Notes under the pieces: generated by a model
Databases searched by the model: none
Told to the model about the DNA's origin: nothing
The model's input: the letters and a program-made list of their open reading frames with translations, nothing else
Program-made: the position numbers and the translations under genes
Source: Spirochaeta sp. UBA5339
Lineage (GTDB): Bacteria > Spirochaetota > Spirochaetia > DSM-2461
DNA length: 64,000 nucleotides
Direction: 5' to 3'
Assembly: GCA_002408085.1 (NCBI GenBank)
Contig: DHQL01000023.1
Location: 18,120-82,119, forward strand
Part shown: positions 7,850-17,242 of the stretch, piece after piece
How the letters are laid out: the number at the start of each line of letters is the position of its first letter
Position numbering within the stretch: the first letter of the stretch is position 1

Positions 7850-9028
7850 TCAGCTCCGCATTCTGGTATATTTTTTTTCAAGTTTATCGGTAATTCTCTC
7901 AATATCACTTCCGAATCCGATCAGAGAGTTCAGCAGTTTGGCACGGGTATGCCTTGATATATCCTGGGGAACTCCCTGTCCGTCTGTAACATAGGAGAGG
8001 GACTTGCCCTTCTGACTGAGTATGCTGATAAGGTTCCCTACCCTTGTAGTCTCATCCAGCTTGGTAAGAATAACAGATTTATAGTGAAAAGGTTCAAACT
8101 GATCAAGGATCTCATTGATGTCCTTGTCCTTGGTGGTGGAGGAGATGGCCAGATGGATCTCCGCATTTCCGCCGCAGGCTTCCACAATGGTACGCATCTC
8201 CGCCAGCTTCATAAAATCCCGGGGACTCTTGCCGATGGTGTCTACAAATATCAGGTCCTGATCCCGGTTCATATCGATCTTCTCTTTCAAATCGTCATAG
8301 CTCTCGGCGGTAAAGACGGGAATTCCCATAATATCGCCATAGGTTTCGATCTGGGTACGGGCTCCTATCCTGTAGTTGTCGATGGTAATCATACAGACAC
8401 TGAGAGACTGGTCTCCCGAAGTGACACCGTTGATGGCGGCCAGCTTGGCGATGGTTGTTGTCTTGCCTACTCCCGTGGGTCCTACAAGAACAAAAACCCT
8501 GGGAGAGGGAACGGGGCTGTCCTGAAACTCTGTCAGAGAGGTTCCTATCCACTCCACAACCGCATCCTCCAGAAGGGAGAACTGCTCCAGATCCTCCAGG
8601 GAGAACTCACGTTTCAGGCGGTCAATCATGGCAGCAGTATAGGTATCAGAAAAATCGTTCTCCTCAAGTAGTTCCCGCATCTTAAGCAGCGAGGGATGGA
8701 GGGGCGCTTCCTCCCGGGGACCGCTGACCATCTGCTCCTTCAGTTCCTTAACTTCCTTGAGCACCTCATCCAGGGTGGACCCCTTCTGAGCCTGAGTCAT
8801 ATTGAGAATCTCTTTCTTGCTCTTCTCATCGGACTCTCTGCGGTTTTTAGCGGGTGTATCAGTGATATATCCCGTATACTCCACACCGTCTCTGGTAAAT
8901 AACCCCATAAACCCGCCGAGGCGTACGTTTTTATAGAACAGGATTTTAGCCTTGTCGCCGTATTTAACACGGATATTGCTGATCACCTCAGCATGGGTCA
9001 ATCCGGATTCCGTAAAGTGCTGCTCCAT
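7850..9028 (-). CDS. flhF: Flagellar biosynthesis GTPase FlhF (SRP family)
   Basis: A 392-residue SRP-type GTPase that marks the site of flagellum assembly. It has a basic N-terminal B domain (1-100), a helical N domain, and a G domain from about 178 with the P-loop GPTGVGKT (183-190), the DTIGKSPRD G3 motif and TKLDETT (G4 motif). Spirochaetes place flagella near the cell poles, in keeping with FlhF function. It sits between flhA and flhG as in most bacteria with the pair. Confidence 0.94.
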   Translation of the reverse strand: MEQHFTESGLTHAEVISNIRVKYGDKAKILFYKNVRLGGFMGLFTRDGVEYTGYITDTPAKNRRESDEKSKKEILNMTQAQKGSTLDEVLKEVKELKEQMVSGPREEAPLHPSLLKMRELLEENDFSDTYTAAMIDRLKREFSLEDLEQFSLLEDAVVEWIGTSLTEFQDSPVPSPRVFVLVGPTGVGKTTTIAKLAAINGVTSGDQSLSVCMITIDNYRIGARTQIETYGDIMGIPVFTAESYDDLKEKIDMNRDQDLIFVDTIGKSPRDFMKLAEMRTIVEACGGNAEIHLAISSTTKDKDINEILDQFEPFHYKSVILTKLDETTRVGNLISILSQKGKSLSYVTDGQGVPQDISRHTRAKLLNSLIGFGSDIERITDKLEKKYTRMRS

Positions 9029-9043
9029 ATCCTTTTTCGTCCT

Positions 9044-11128
9044 TTATACCTGATCTACCAGGGAAACGGTTCCCAGGGATTCAATATTAATATCACTTAC
9101 AACCTCAGGCACCGAGAGAACCACGAGGTCGGGCATGGCTCTCTGTGTTGAGGATTTAACCAGAGGTCTTGCAGCTTCACTTGTCAGGATGACTGGGTAA
9201 TAACCGGCTTCCTGCATTGCACGAACACTATTGGCTACAGCATTGATCCAAGCCCTCTGAAAGTCCGGGTCCAGGGCGGCGATATCGCCGGTTCCCGTCT
9301 CCATCCGGGCGTCAATTATGCTCTGCTCCACCGAGGGATCGATGGTAAGAACTTTTAACTCCTTACCCTCTGTAGCATACTGCAAACATATCTGTCTTCC
9401 AAGGGTCTGCCTCACCTTTTCGGTGAGGAAGCCGATGTCCTTGGTAATACCTCCGTAGTCACTGACCGCTTCAAGAATCATAACCAGGTTCCTGATGGAC
9501 ACCTGTTCCTTCAGGAGGTTCTGGAGAACCTTCTGTATCTCCCCGGTGGCAAAGGTCTTTGTTGCCTCATCCACAACCGCCGGATAGTCCTCTTTCAGGG
9601 CATTCAGCATGGCCTGAACCTCCTGACGTCCCAGAATCTCGGGGGCATGACGCTTGATGATCTCCGTCAGATGGGTGGCGATAATGGATGGGGGATCAAC
9701 CACCGTATACCCCTCCCTTTCGGCCCTGTCCCGCTGGTCAGCACCGATCCATACGGCGGATAGACCGAAGGCTGGGTCCGTTGTAGCCTCACCGCTCAGG
9801 GCCTCACGGTCGCCGCCTGGGTTAATGGCCATATACTGGTCCACCCGGATTACACCGGTACCCACATCAACACCCTTGATCTTCAGGCAGTACTCACTGG
9901 GCTCCAGACGCATATTGTCGATGATCCGGATACGGGGAACTACAAGACCGAGATCCAGGGCGGCCTCCTTCCGGATTCTGGTAATGCGTTCAAGAAGCTC
10001 CGCCCCCTGGTCCTTGTCAACAAGGGGAATCAGACCGTAGCCCAGTTCCAGAGAGAGGGGATCGAAGGGGACAACCGGAGACATCTCGGCGGGCTCGGTG
10101 CTCTGACTCTGTTCCTCCTGCTCGGCGGCCTGAGCCTCTTCCTTCTCCTTGCGGCTGAGACGCCAGGCGGTATAGGCCGAAAGGAGGCCCATGGGAATAA
10201 GCAGGTACCAGGGGAAGCCTGGAAGAACACCCAGAAGAATAAGGAAGCCCGCGGCTATGCCGTAGATTCTGGCCTGGGCTGTAAACTGACTGGATACATC
10301 CTCGCCGAAGGTACCGTCGGAGATGGACCTGGTTACAACCAGACCGGTGGCCACGGAAACCAGGAGGGCCGGAAGCTGTGAAACCAGACCGTCACCGATG
10401 GTCAGTGAGGTATAGGTGGCCAGGGCTCCCGAGAAGGACTCACCGTGGATGGAAACACCCACAATCAGCCCACCGAGGATATTAACAATGGTTATAACAA
10501 TACCCACCTTGACGTTACCGGAAACAAACTTGGAGGCACCGTCCATGGCGCCGTAGAAGTCCACCGACTTTTGAAGGTGGTCCTTTCTCTTGCGGGACTC
10601 CTCTTCACTGATGGCACCGGAGTTGAGCTCCGCCTCAATGGCCATCTGCTTACCGGGCATGGCATCCAGAGCAAAACGGGCTGCTACTTCTGAAACCCTG
10701 GTTGAACCCTTGGTAATAACCATAAACTGTACGGCAACGATAATGATAAAGATAATCAGCCCCACAACCAGACCTTCCTGCCCCGTTGTGCCCACAACAA
10801 AGGTGGCGAATGCCCTGACGATTTTTCCATCGAACTCCATTCCCTTGGTCAGAATCAGTCTGGTGGAGGAGACATTCAGAGCCAGTGAGAACACCGTGGT
10901 CACAAGAAGCATCGTCGGGAAGACCGAGAACTCCAGGGGGTCCTTGTTGTACATAACAATAAGGATGATCATGATGCTCAAGAGAAGGTTGATTACCATC
11001 AGACCGTCCAGCATAACCGTGGGAAGGGGGATGATCATCATTATGACCACCGCCAGTACACCCACAGCTACCAGCAGATCGCTGTTGTCCGAGCTGAGTA
11101 AGCGCTTTATTTCATCCTGCAATGCCAC
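9044..11128 (-). CDS. flhA: Flagellar type III export gate protein FlhA
   Basis: A 694-residue membrane protein of the export gate. The N-terminal half has about eight membrane segments and the conserved cytoplasmic loop containing RVSEVAARFALDAMPGKQMAIEAE. The C-terminal 350 residues form the cytosolic docking domain for chaperone-substrate complexes. The start is GTG at 11128, supported by AGGAGAT eight bases upstream. It lies between flhB and flhF with short gaps. Confidence 0.96.
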   Translation of the reverse strand: MALQDEIKRLLSSDNSDLLVAVGVLAVVIMMIIPLPTVMLDGLMVINLLLSIMIILIVMYNKDPLEFSVFPTMLLVTTVFSLALNVSSTRLILTKGMEFDGKIVRAFATFVVGTTGQEGLVVGLIIFIIIVAVQFMVITKGSTRVSEVAARFALDAMPGKQMAIEAELNSGAISEEESRKRKDHLQKSVDFYGAMDGASKFVSGNVKVGIVITIVNILGGLIVGVSIHGESFSGALATYTSLTIGDGLVSQLPALLVSVATGLVVTRSISDGTFGEDVSSQFTAQARIYGIAAGFLILLGVLPGFPWYLLIPMGLLSAYTAWRLSRKEKEEAQAAEQEEQSQSTEPAEMSPVVPFDPLSLELGYGLIPLVDKDQGAELLERITRIRKEAALDLGLVVPRIRIIDNMRLEPSEYCLKIKGVDVGTGVIRVDQYMAINPGGDREALSGEATTDPAFGLSAVWIGADQRDRAEREGYTVVDPPSIIATHLTEIIKRHAPEILGRQEVQAMLNALKEDYPAVVDEATKTFATGEIQKVLQNLLKEQVSIRNLVMILEAVSDYGGITKDIGFLTEKVRQTLGRQICLQYATEGKELKVLTIDPSVEQSIIDARMETGTGDIAALDPDFQRAWINAVANSVRAMQEAGYYPVILTSEAARPLVKSSTQRAMPDLVVLSVPEVVSDINIESLGTVSLVDQV

Positions 11129-11141
11129 TTAATTCTATCTC

Positions 11142-12344
11142 CTAACTGACCGACTTACCGGTCATTTCATAAATCTTAACAAGGATACCCGATACCACGC
11201 TATAGTATTCTTCAGGTATTTCATCTCCGATCTCAACATTGGCATGGAGAGCCCGGGCCAGGGGCTTGTTTTCGATGATGGGAACATCGTTATCCCTTGC
11301 CAGTGACTTGATTCTCTGGGCCACCTCGTCCATTCCCTTGGCTGTAACCCGGGGAGCCGTCATGGCTTCCTGTTTATACACCAGGGCCACAGCGTAATGG
11401 GTCGGGTTGGTGATAACCACATCGGCATCGGGTACGCTCTGCATCATCTGATTGGTCAGCAGTTCACGCATCTTCTGCCGGAGCCTGCTCTTGATCAGGG
11501 GATCTCCGTCGGACTGCTTCATCTCTTCCTTGATCTCATGGCGGGTCATCTTAAGGGATTCCCTGTGCTGGCGTCTCTGGAAGAAATAGTCGGGCAGAGA
11601 GAATACCAGAAGAATGATGGCCGTTTCAATCATCAGACGGAAGGCAAGACCTCCGATCAGAACCGCCGCATCCTCAATATTACCGTAAACAAGATTGGTT
11701 ATCTCGGGTACCTTGCGGCGTACATTGAAGAAGGCCAGGGTTCCGATAACTCCCACCTTGAAGAGAGACTTGCCCATATTAAAAAGCCCCTCTGCAGAGA
11801 ACATTACCCTCTGGGCCCACTTCACAATATTCGGAGAGATCTTGTTCAGATCGGGCTGTATTGTTTTTGTAGTAAAGAGAAATCCCACCTGAAAGACATT
11901 CCCCAGAAAGGCCGCCAGAAAGGCGATACCCATAACAGGGAGGGTCAGCTTCAGATAGTACTCCATAAAGGCCCTGGGCAGAATGGGTTCAGACACAATG
12001 GCAACCTCGGTGGACCGGGAGAGAAAAAATTCCAGCATTGACTTCATGGTTCTGACCATCCAGGGACTCAGGATACCGATAAGCAGAAGAGAGAAGAGCA
12101 GTACAAGGGCTGCCACAAAATCTGTAGACTTGGCAACCTTACCCTCTTCCCGCGCCTTTCGGATCTTCTGTTCTGTAGGCTCTTCTGTACGTCCTTCGTC
12201 CTCTGCGGCAAACCACTGAAGGTGGATATCAAAGCTGCTTTCCTCCGCCAGGGAGGGCCATCTGTTCCAGAGCTGTTCAACCGGGCCTGAAATACCGGAA
12301 GTAAATCCTGTTTCCAGCAGACGGGTGGTACTCCGGGCATTCAC
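11142..12344 (-). CDS. flhB: Flagellar export gate protein FlhB with autocleavage site
   Basis: A 400-residue protein with four membrane segments and a cytoplasmic tail carrying the autocleavage motif NPTH at 313-316, which in this family is cut between Asn and Pro to switch export specificity from hook to filament. The first 45 residues (before EDEGRTEEPTEQK) are an extension compared with enteric FlhB. The GTG start at 12344 overlaps the fliR stop (GTGA) and has AAGGAG seven bases upstream, so the extension is probably translated. Confidence 0.95.
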   Translation of the reverse strand: MNARSTTRLLETGFTSGISGPVEQLWNRWPSLAEESSFDIHLQWFAAEDEGRTEEPTEQKIRKAREEGKVAKSTDFVAALVLLFSLLLIGILSPWMVRTMKSMLEFFLSRSTEVAIVSEPILPRAFMEYYLKLTLPVMGIAFLAAFLGNVFQVGFLFTTKTIQPDLNKISPNIVKWAQRVMFSAEGLFNMGKSLFKVGVIGTLAFFNVRRKVPEITNLVYGNIEDAAVLIGGLAFRLMIETAIILLVFSLPDYFFQRRQHRESLKMTRHEIKEEMKQSDGDPLIKSRLRQKMRELLTNQMMQSVPDADVVITNPTHYAVALVYKQEAMTAPRVTAKGMDEVAQRIKSLARDNDVPIIENKPLARALHANVEIGDEIPEEYYSVVSGILVKIYEMTGKSVS

Positions 12345-13141
12345 AACGAGGCTCCTTCAAAGTGGTAGAGTCGGAGAAGCTCCTCGATTTGAGAAAAACC
12401 ATTCTCAATTACCATAACCATCTTCTCAGCCAGAAAGGGTGCGGCCATCATAATAATAAGGAATCCAACGGATATCTGAATGGGGAATCCAACCATCATA
12501 AGGTTCATCTGGGGAGCGGCCTTGGCCAGCAGTCCCATGGTAACAGAGACCATCAGCAGGGTACCCATCATGGGCACCGCCAGAATCAGGGACTGTTCAA
12601 AGAGCTGGCCCAGGGCGGATATCAGAGAGTTTGTCAGAAATGAGGGATTTGTCATCAGATAGTCCCCCTTCATGGCTCTGAAGGAGTTGTAAATAGCAAT
12701 AAGAAAGACCTTCTGCAGGCTGTCGGAGACGATAAATACAAACATCCCCACCAGGTTGAAAAACTGACCGATCAGGGGGATCTCCACCTGACTCATGGGG
12801 TCGTAGGTTGCCGAGGCACCGAAACCCATCTGTACTGAGAACATCTGCCCCCCCAGCTGAAAAACGACAAAGACCAGCTGCAGAAAGAGGCCGATCAGCA
12901 GTCCCGTCATCACCTCGGCTATCAGAAGGGCACCATAGAGAAGCCCTGTATCGGGAATCACATATCCAAGGGTCCTGACCATGGGATAGACCGCAACAGC
13001 CGTAAATATAGCAAGCCCCGCCTTGGCCATGGCCGGAATACCAGAGGAGGAGATAATGGGAACAACCATAAAAAGAGCAAATACCCGTGCAAATATGAGA
13101 AAATATAACTGCAGATTGGGAATCAGCTCATTCAGCAACAA
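12341..13141 (-). CDS. fliR: Flagellar export gate protein FliR
   Basis: A 266-residue protein with about six membrane segments, part of the FliPQR export gate. The family signature ISVGFLIIMMAAPFL lies near the C terminus. Translation appears to start at TTG (13141) in a TTG-TTG-CTG run, backed by a GGAGGG box eight bases upstream; no ATG exists nearby in frame. It overlaps flhB by four bases. Confidence 0.94.
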   Translation of the reverse strand: MLLNELIPNLQLYFLIFARVFALFMVVPIISSSGIPAMAKAGLAIFTAVAVYPMVRTLGYVIPDTGLLYGALLIAEVMTGLLIGLFLQLVFVVFQLGGQMFSVQMGFGASATYDPMSQVEIPLIGQFFNLVGMFVFIVSDSLQKVFLIAIYNSFRAMKGDYLMTNPSFLTNSLISALGQLFEQSLILAVPMMGTLLMVSVTMGLLAKAAPQMNLMMVGFPIQISVGFLIIMMAAPFLAEKMVMVIENGFSQIEELLRLYHFEGASL

Positions 13142-13154
13142 CTACTTAACCCTC

Positions 13155-13424
13155 CTACCCGGCCATCTGTGGGATCAGGTTAAAGATGGAGATGGTATAG
13201 TTGATCAGAGAGTTGGCCATCCATGCACCCAAAAGGCCCAGGGTCACGAAGATAGCCAGAATTTTGGGAACAAAGGTCAGAGACTGGTCCTGAATGGAGG
13301 TTGTCGCCTGAAAGATGGAGATGATCAGACCGATGGTCATGGCCACAAGGAGTACAGGGGCCGCCAGTATCAGGGTCTGAACAACAGAGTTTCTTAACAG
13401 GGTTACAACAAAACCAATAGACAT
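13155..13424 (-). CDS. fliQ: Flagellar export gate protein FliQ
   Basis: An 89-residue protein with two membrane hairpin segments, the small subunit of the FliPQR gate. The motif ATTSIQDQSLTFVPKI in the loop is typical of FliQ. I place the start at the ATG at 13424, five bases after a GGAGG box; a GTG two codons earlier overlaps that box and is unlikely. Confidence 0.93.
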   Translation of the reverse strand: MSIGFVVTLLRNSVVQTLILAAPVLLVAMTIGLIISIFQATTSIQDQSLTFVPKILAIFVTLGLLGAWMANSLINYTISIFNLIPQMAG

Positions 13425-13468
13425 ATTCACCTCCCGGGCCCCTTACCGGCCCCAGCCCCCCTCAGGGA

Positions 13469-14251
13469 CTATATAAAACTCTGAACCAGCTGCTGGGTCA
13501 GCAGACCCCAGCCGTCAACCAGTACGAAAAGAACAAGTTTAAAAGGCATGGAGATCATTACCGGCGGCAGCATAATCATACCCATGGACATCAGAACCGA
13601 GGCCACAACCATATCGATGATAATAAAGGGGACATAGAGCAGTATCCCTATCTTGAAAGCAATGGTCAGCTCGTTGAGAATAAACGCCGGAATCACCACA
13701 TAGGTGGGAACATCCGCAAAGGTCTCGGGCCGGTCCAGCCCCCGGAGGGACATAAAAAGCTCAATATTCTTCGGATTGTCCCTGAGCTGTCGGTACATAA
13801 AGTAACGGATCGGCGCCTCGGCATTTGAAACCATCTCCTCAATACCTATCTCCCCTTCTGCAAAGGGCCTGAAGGACTCCTGATAGATCTGATCAAAGGT
13901 GGGCCACATAATAAAGAGAGTCAGAAAGAGGGCTATTCCCATAAGCACAGAACTGGGAGGCACCTGCTGAAGACTCAAGGCCCTCTTGATAAAGTCCAGA
14001 ACAATGGAGAGCCTTAAGAATGAGGTCATCAATATGGCGATGGACGGAGCCAGCGAGAGGGTTGTCAGAAGAAGAAGGAGCTGAATGGACAGGGCCACTT
14101 CCTGATTGCTCTCGGCGTTTCTGATAGAGAGATCCACAAAGGGAAGGTCCAGAATACCGTCGGTCTCCCCGGGATCGGGATTGGGGACCTGCTGGGCGAA
14201 TACCGGCGCCGCCAGAAGGGCCAGAAAGAGAATCAGCAGAAACTTCTTCAT
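13469..14251 (-). CDS. fliP: Flagellar export gate protein FliP
   Basis: A 260-residue protein with a cleavable Sec signal (residues 1-19, ending APVFA) followed by four membrane segments; FliP family members are known to be processed in this way. The conserved stretch MTSFLRLSIVLDFIKRAL and the C-terminal PFKLVLFVLVDGWGLL are clear. The start ATG overlaps the fliO stop by four bases. Confidence 0.96.
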   Translation of the reverse strand: MKKFLLILFLALLAAPVFAQQVPNPDPGETDGILDLPFVDLSIRNAESNQEVALSIQLLLLLTTLSLAPSIAILMTSFLRLSIVLDFIKRALSLQQVPPSSVLMGIALFLTLFIMWPTFDQIYQESFRPFAEGEIGIEEMVSNAEAPIRYFMYRQLRDNPKNIELFMSLRGLDRPETFADVPTYVVIPAFILNELTIAFKIGILLYVPFIIIDMVVASVLMSMGMIMLPPVMISMPFKLVLFVLVDGWGLLTQQLVQSFI

Positions 14252-14913
14252 TCCCGGTCCTCCAGATTCCTCAGCCGGTCTCTCTGTGACCTGAGAAAGC
14301 TGGGCGACTCTTCGGTCATCTTTTTTCCTCCTCCCAGGGATAGTCCCTGGCGAAAGAGGGAGCGGAAGGAGGCGGGAACGCCCTGGGGGGCCGACGACTC
14401 TTCCAGTTTTATTGAATCCAGGGTCTCCTGGTCCGTAATTTCAGAGATAATATTTACCGATGAGGAACCGCTTCCGATCAGAAAGACCTGATTCCCCACC
14501 TCGACAAGATGAAGAGAGGCGTCGCGCTTCAGATGCCTTGTGGCTAAAAGAGAGATTCTCTCCTCACCGGACTCGGCCATGGGGGAGATCTTTTTAAGAA
14601 GATAGACCAGAAGGTAGATGACTCCGATCACACCGGCCAGCACAATAATGACCCTGATCAGATCACCAAGTCCCACTGACGGGGGCGGCGTATCGGCCTG
14701 GACCGCAGCACCCTGTCCGTCGCCTGATGCAGCTCCTTCGGCATCAGCTTCGGCCGGAAAAAGAGGGAGCTGAGTCTCGTCGATTTTCTGAAAACCGCTC
14801 TCAGTCCCTTGAGAATTTTCTGAAGTCTCCTGTGCTCCCAGAAGAAGCGGAGTCCCCAACAAGATGAGTATCAAATAAAGATGTTTCAGTGTCCCCCTCC
14901 CAAGTTTCACCAT
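14248..14913 (-). CDS. fliO: Flagellar export assembly protein FliO
   Basis: A 221-residue protein with an N-terminal signal-like segment (about 9-27), an acidic linker, one central membrane segment (about 85-105, around VIIVLAGVIGVIYLLVYLL) and a C-terminal cytoplasmic FliO domain with RHLKRDASLHLVEVGNQVFLIG. FliO helps assemble FliP. The ATG at 14913 has no visible ribosome-binding site, whereas a GGAGG box lies six bases before a CTG at 14889; starting there gives the clean signal peptide MKHLYLILILLG. The true start is therefore uncertain. Confidence 0.88.
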   Translation of the reverse strand: MVKLGRGTLKHLYLILILLGTPLLLGAQETSENSQGTESGFQKIDETQLPLFPAEADAEGAASGDGQGAAVQADTPPPSVGLGDLIRVIIVLAGVIGVIYLLVYLLKKISPMAESGEERISLLATRHLKRDASLHLVEVGNQVFLIGSGSSSVNIISEITDQETLDSIKLEESSAPQGVPASFRSLFRQGLSLGGGKKMTEESPSFLRSQRDRLRNLEDRE

Positions 14914-14944
14914 TTATTAAACGAATCCGAAATCTTCAGATCCA

Positions 14945-14962
14945 GCCGGTAGTCGGACCGGC
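14945..14962 (-). other. Hairpin in the fliY-fliO gap
   Basis: A perfect six-pair stem (GCCGGT / ACCGGC) with a six-base loop in the 80-base gap between fliY and fliO. No U-tract follows on the minus strand, so it is not an intrinsic terminator. It may affect mRNA stability, or be without function. Confidence 0.4.
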
Positions 14963-14993
14963 GTGAAAAGGATGATCGGATACGGTATTTACA

Positions 14994-16199
14994 CTAGTTC
15001 TCTCCCACTCTGTCCAGATTGGACACAATATCGGTTACACGCACACCGAAGTTCTCATCGATAACAACTACCTCGCCCTTGGCGATCAGGTTGTTGTTAA
15101 CCAGAATATCAACGGGTTCACCGGCCAGTTTGTCCAGTTCGATGATTGTTCCTTCACCTATACCAAGAATATCCTTGATCTGCCACTTGGTGCGTCCCAG
15201 CTCTACGGTGAGCTCCATGGACACATCCATCAGAAGACCGATATTCCTCTGTTCCGAAGGAGATATATTGGCCCCGAATTCGGGGAACTGCACGCCCTGA
15301 ACATTGGGGGCGGCCATCTGCTGCATCATATAGGGATTCATCTGCTGGGGCATTCCCTGCTGAGGCATACCCATACCTCCCATTGACTGCTGGGGCATTC
15401 CCATACCCCCCATGGGCTGCTGAGGCATTCCCTGCATTCCTCCCGTGGGCTGCTGGGGCATTCCCATGCCGCCCATATCGGGAGCTCCTCCACCCATTGC
15501 GCCCATTCCGCCCATAGCAGCAGCCATGGGGTCCGCTGCCGGAGCAGATCCGCCGCTTATCTTTGCCGCCAGGTCCGAGGCAACTGCGGTTTCGAGAATC
15601 TCGATCATCTCCAGAGAGCCCTGACCTTCAATTTCAACGGGATAGCTTATCTTTACAAGGGTGTCGCCGCCGGGAGAGATCAGGCCTCTGGCCATCTTCT
15701 GACTCTCGGGGCTGATTGTCATAACGTTGACTCCGACTGTGTCGCCGATGGAAGTGACTTCGGAACCGGTAATCTGGGAGACGGCCTCCCCCACTGCGCT
15801 GACGGCAGTACCGTCAAGGTCCACATCGGACTGACCGATCATGGGACCGGCGATCTTTACGGCGTTGTCTGAAGAGAAGACAAAGGCATGTCCTCCAGAC
15901 AGGCCCTGATTGAAGTCCATCTTGACCTCAACAACTTCCTCGCTCAGGCCGCCGATAAGAGCGTCTCTGGACAGACTTTCCACATTGGGTGTACCGATGG
16001 TGACCGAGGTGGACATAATACCGCTCAGGGTGGAGCTGAGATTTCCTGTGATCCCGCCGAAAAGGCCTTTCAGGGCGTCAATTTCAGAACCGCCCAGCCC
16101 GCCTCCGGCAGAAGAGCCGCCGTCATCCATACCGCCCAGAGAGTCATTACCCATCAACAGAGCATCTATTTCATCTTGAGAGAGGGAACCATCACTCAT
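14994..16199 (-). CDS. fliY: Flagellar motor switch phosphatase-like protein FliY (FliN domain)
   Basis: A 401-residue C-ring protein. Residues 5-16 (SLSQDEIDALLM) match the CheY-P-binding peptide also found in FliM. Residues about 40-215 form a CheC-like domain; the helix reads EAVSQITGS, so the catalytic ExxN asparagine appears to be Ser141, and phosphatase activity is doubtful. Residues 228-295 are a Gly/Met/Pro/Gln-rich repeat, and 310-401 are the FliN (SpoA) domain. It overlaps fliM by four bases. Spirochaetes use FliY in place of a short FliN. Confidence 0.93.
   Translation of the reverse strand: MSDGSLSQDEIDALLMGNDSLGGMDDGGSSAGGGLGGSEIDALKGLFGGITGNLSSTLSGIMSTSVTIGTPNVESLSRDALIGGLSEEVVEVKMDFNQGLSGGHAFVFSSDNAVKIAGPMIGQSDVDLDGTAVSAVGEAVSQITGSEVTSIGDTVGVNVMTISPESQKMARGLISPGGDTLVKISYPVEIEGQGSLEMIEILETAVASDLAAKISGGSAPAADPMAAAMGGMGAMGGGAPDMGGMGMPQQPTGGMQGMPQQPMGGMGMPQQSMGGMGMPQQGMPQQMNPYMMQQMAAPNVQGVQFPEFGANISPSEQRNIGLLMDVSMELTVELGRTKWQIKDILGIGEGTIIELDKLAGEPVDILVNNNLIAKGEVVVIDENFGVRVTDIVSNLDRVGEN
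15315..15518 (-). repeat. Degenerate MGGMGMPQQ repeat within fliY
   Basis: Residues 228-295 of FliY consist of imperfect repeats of the nonapeptide MGGMGMPQQ, at least three close copies plus partial ones. The DNA keeps the unit in frame, so copy-number change would alter linker length without a frameshift. The segment links the CheC-like and FliN domains and is probably a flexible tether. Confidence 0.7.
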
Positions 16200-17224
16200 T
16201 CTTCGTCTCCTTCAACGGCCAGTTCTTCAAAGTCCGTCTGATCTATATCTTCTATTTTCCGGGTGACCTGTACGGCAATTCTGTTGCCCACGGCACCGGG
16301 ACGGCAGTCAAATTTAGGACGGTTTCCGATCTTCAAAACCATGGGATCGTTAATGCCCGTATTGGAAAGGCGGATAATATCCCCCGTTTTGATTGAAAGG
16401 ATGTCACGCATGGTCAGCTGTATGCCGCCGACTTCCGCCATTATGGGTACACCTATCCCCGAGAGTCTCTCCCTCAGGATATTCAGGTTTTCTGTGGTTG
16501 TTCCCCTCCGGATGGAGGAGTAGTAGTACTGGGCCGACAGCTTTGAGATAATCGGCTCTATTGTCAGATAGGGGATACAGAAGTTCATCATCCCTTCCAC
16601 ATCCTCGACCTTGGTTTCAAGGGTAACCAGAACGACCATCTCCGTGGGAGGTACGATCTGTGCAAACTGGGGGTTTGTCTCTATCTGTCCCAGACGGGGA
16701 CGAAGATCGATTACCTGACTCCAGGCCTCACGCATATTTCCCAGTATTCTTACAATAATGGACTCCATAACCGAGCGCTCGATCTCAGAGAGTTCTCTGT
16801 TGATCTTGGAACCCTCACCGGTACCACCGAAGAGGCGGTCGATAATGGAGAAGGTGACCGCAGGGTCAATTTCCAGAATGGCGGAACCCTTCAGGGGGTC
16901 CATATTGATAACCGCCAGTGCCGTGGGTGAGGGAATGGAGCGGATAAACTCCTCGTAGGTAAGCTGGTCTACCGAGGCCACATGGACATTTACAAGGCTT
17001 CTGAGCTGTGCGGACAGAGATGTAGTTGTAAGACGGGCAAAGGTCTCATGCATAAATGAGACCGTTCGGATCTGTTCCTTTGAGAATTTATCCGGGCGCC
17101 GGAAGTCCCAGATTCTGATATTTTTCCGTTCGGTGACCTGCTGTGCCTCTTCGGGTTCCGTATCCCCCGAAGATATGGCTGTCAACAGCTGGTCAATTTC
17201 ATCCTGTGACAGAACCTCTGTCAT
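16196..17224 (-). CDS. fliM: Flagellar motor switch protein FliM
   Basis: A 342-residue C-ring protein that binds phosphorylated CheY. The N-terminal CheY-binding peptide LSQDEIDQLLTAI is intact, followed by a CheC-like middle domain with IRTVSFMHETFARLTTT and a C-terminal SpoA domain (about 250-335). Length and domain order are normal. It sits between fliL and fliY. Confidence 0.95.
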   Translation of the reverse strand: MTEVLSQDEIDQLLTAISSGDTEPEEAQQVTERKNIRIWDFRRPDKFSKEQIRTVSFMHETFARLTTTSLSAQLRSLVNVHVASVDQLTYEEFIRSIPSPTALAVINMDPLKGSAILEIDPAVTFSIIDRLFGGTGEGSKINRELSEIERSVMESIIVRILGNMREAWSQVIDLRPRLGQIETNPQFAQIVPPTEMVVLVTLETKVEDVEGMMNFCIPYLTIEPIISKLSAQYYYSSIRRGTTTENLNILRERLSGIGVPIMAEVGGIQLTMRDILSIKTGDIIRLSNTGINDPMVLKIGNRPKFDCRPGAVGNRIAVQVTRKIEDIDQTDFEELAVEGDEE

Positions 17225-17242
17225 GATCGCCCCTTTCCTGAA

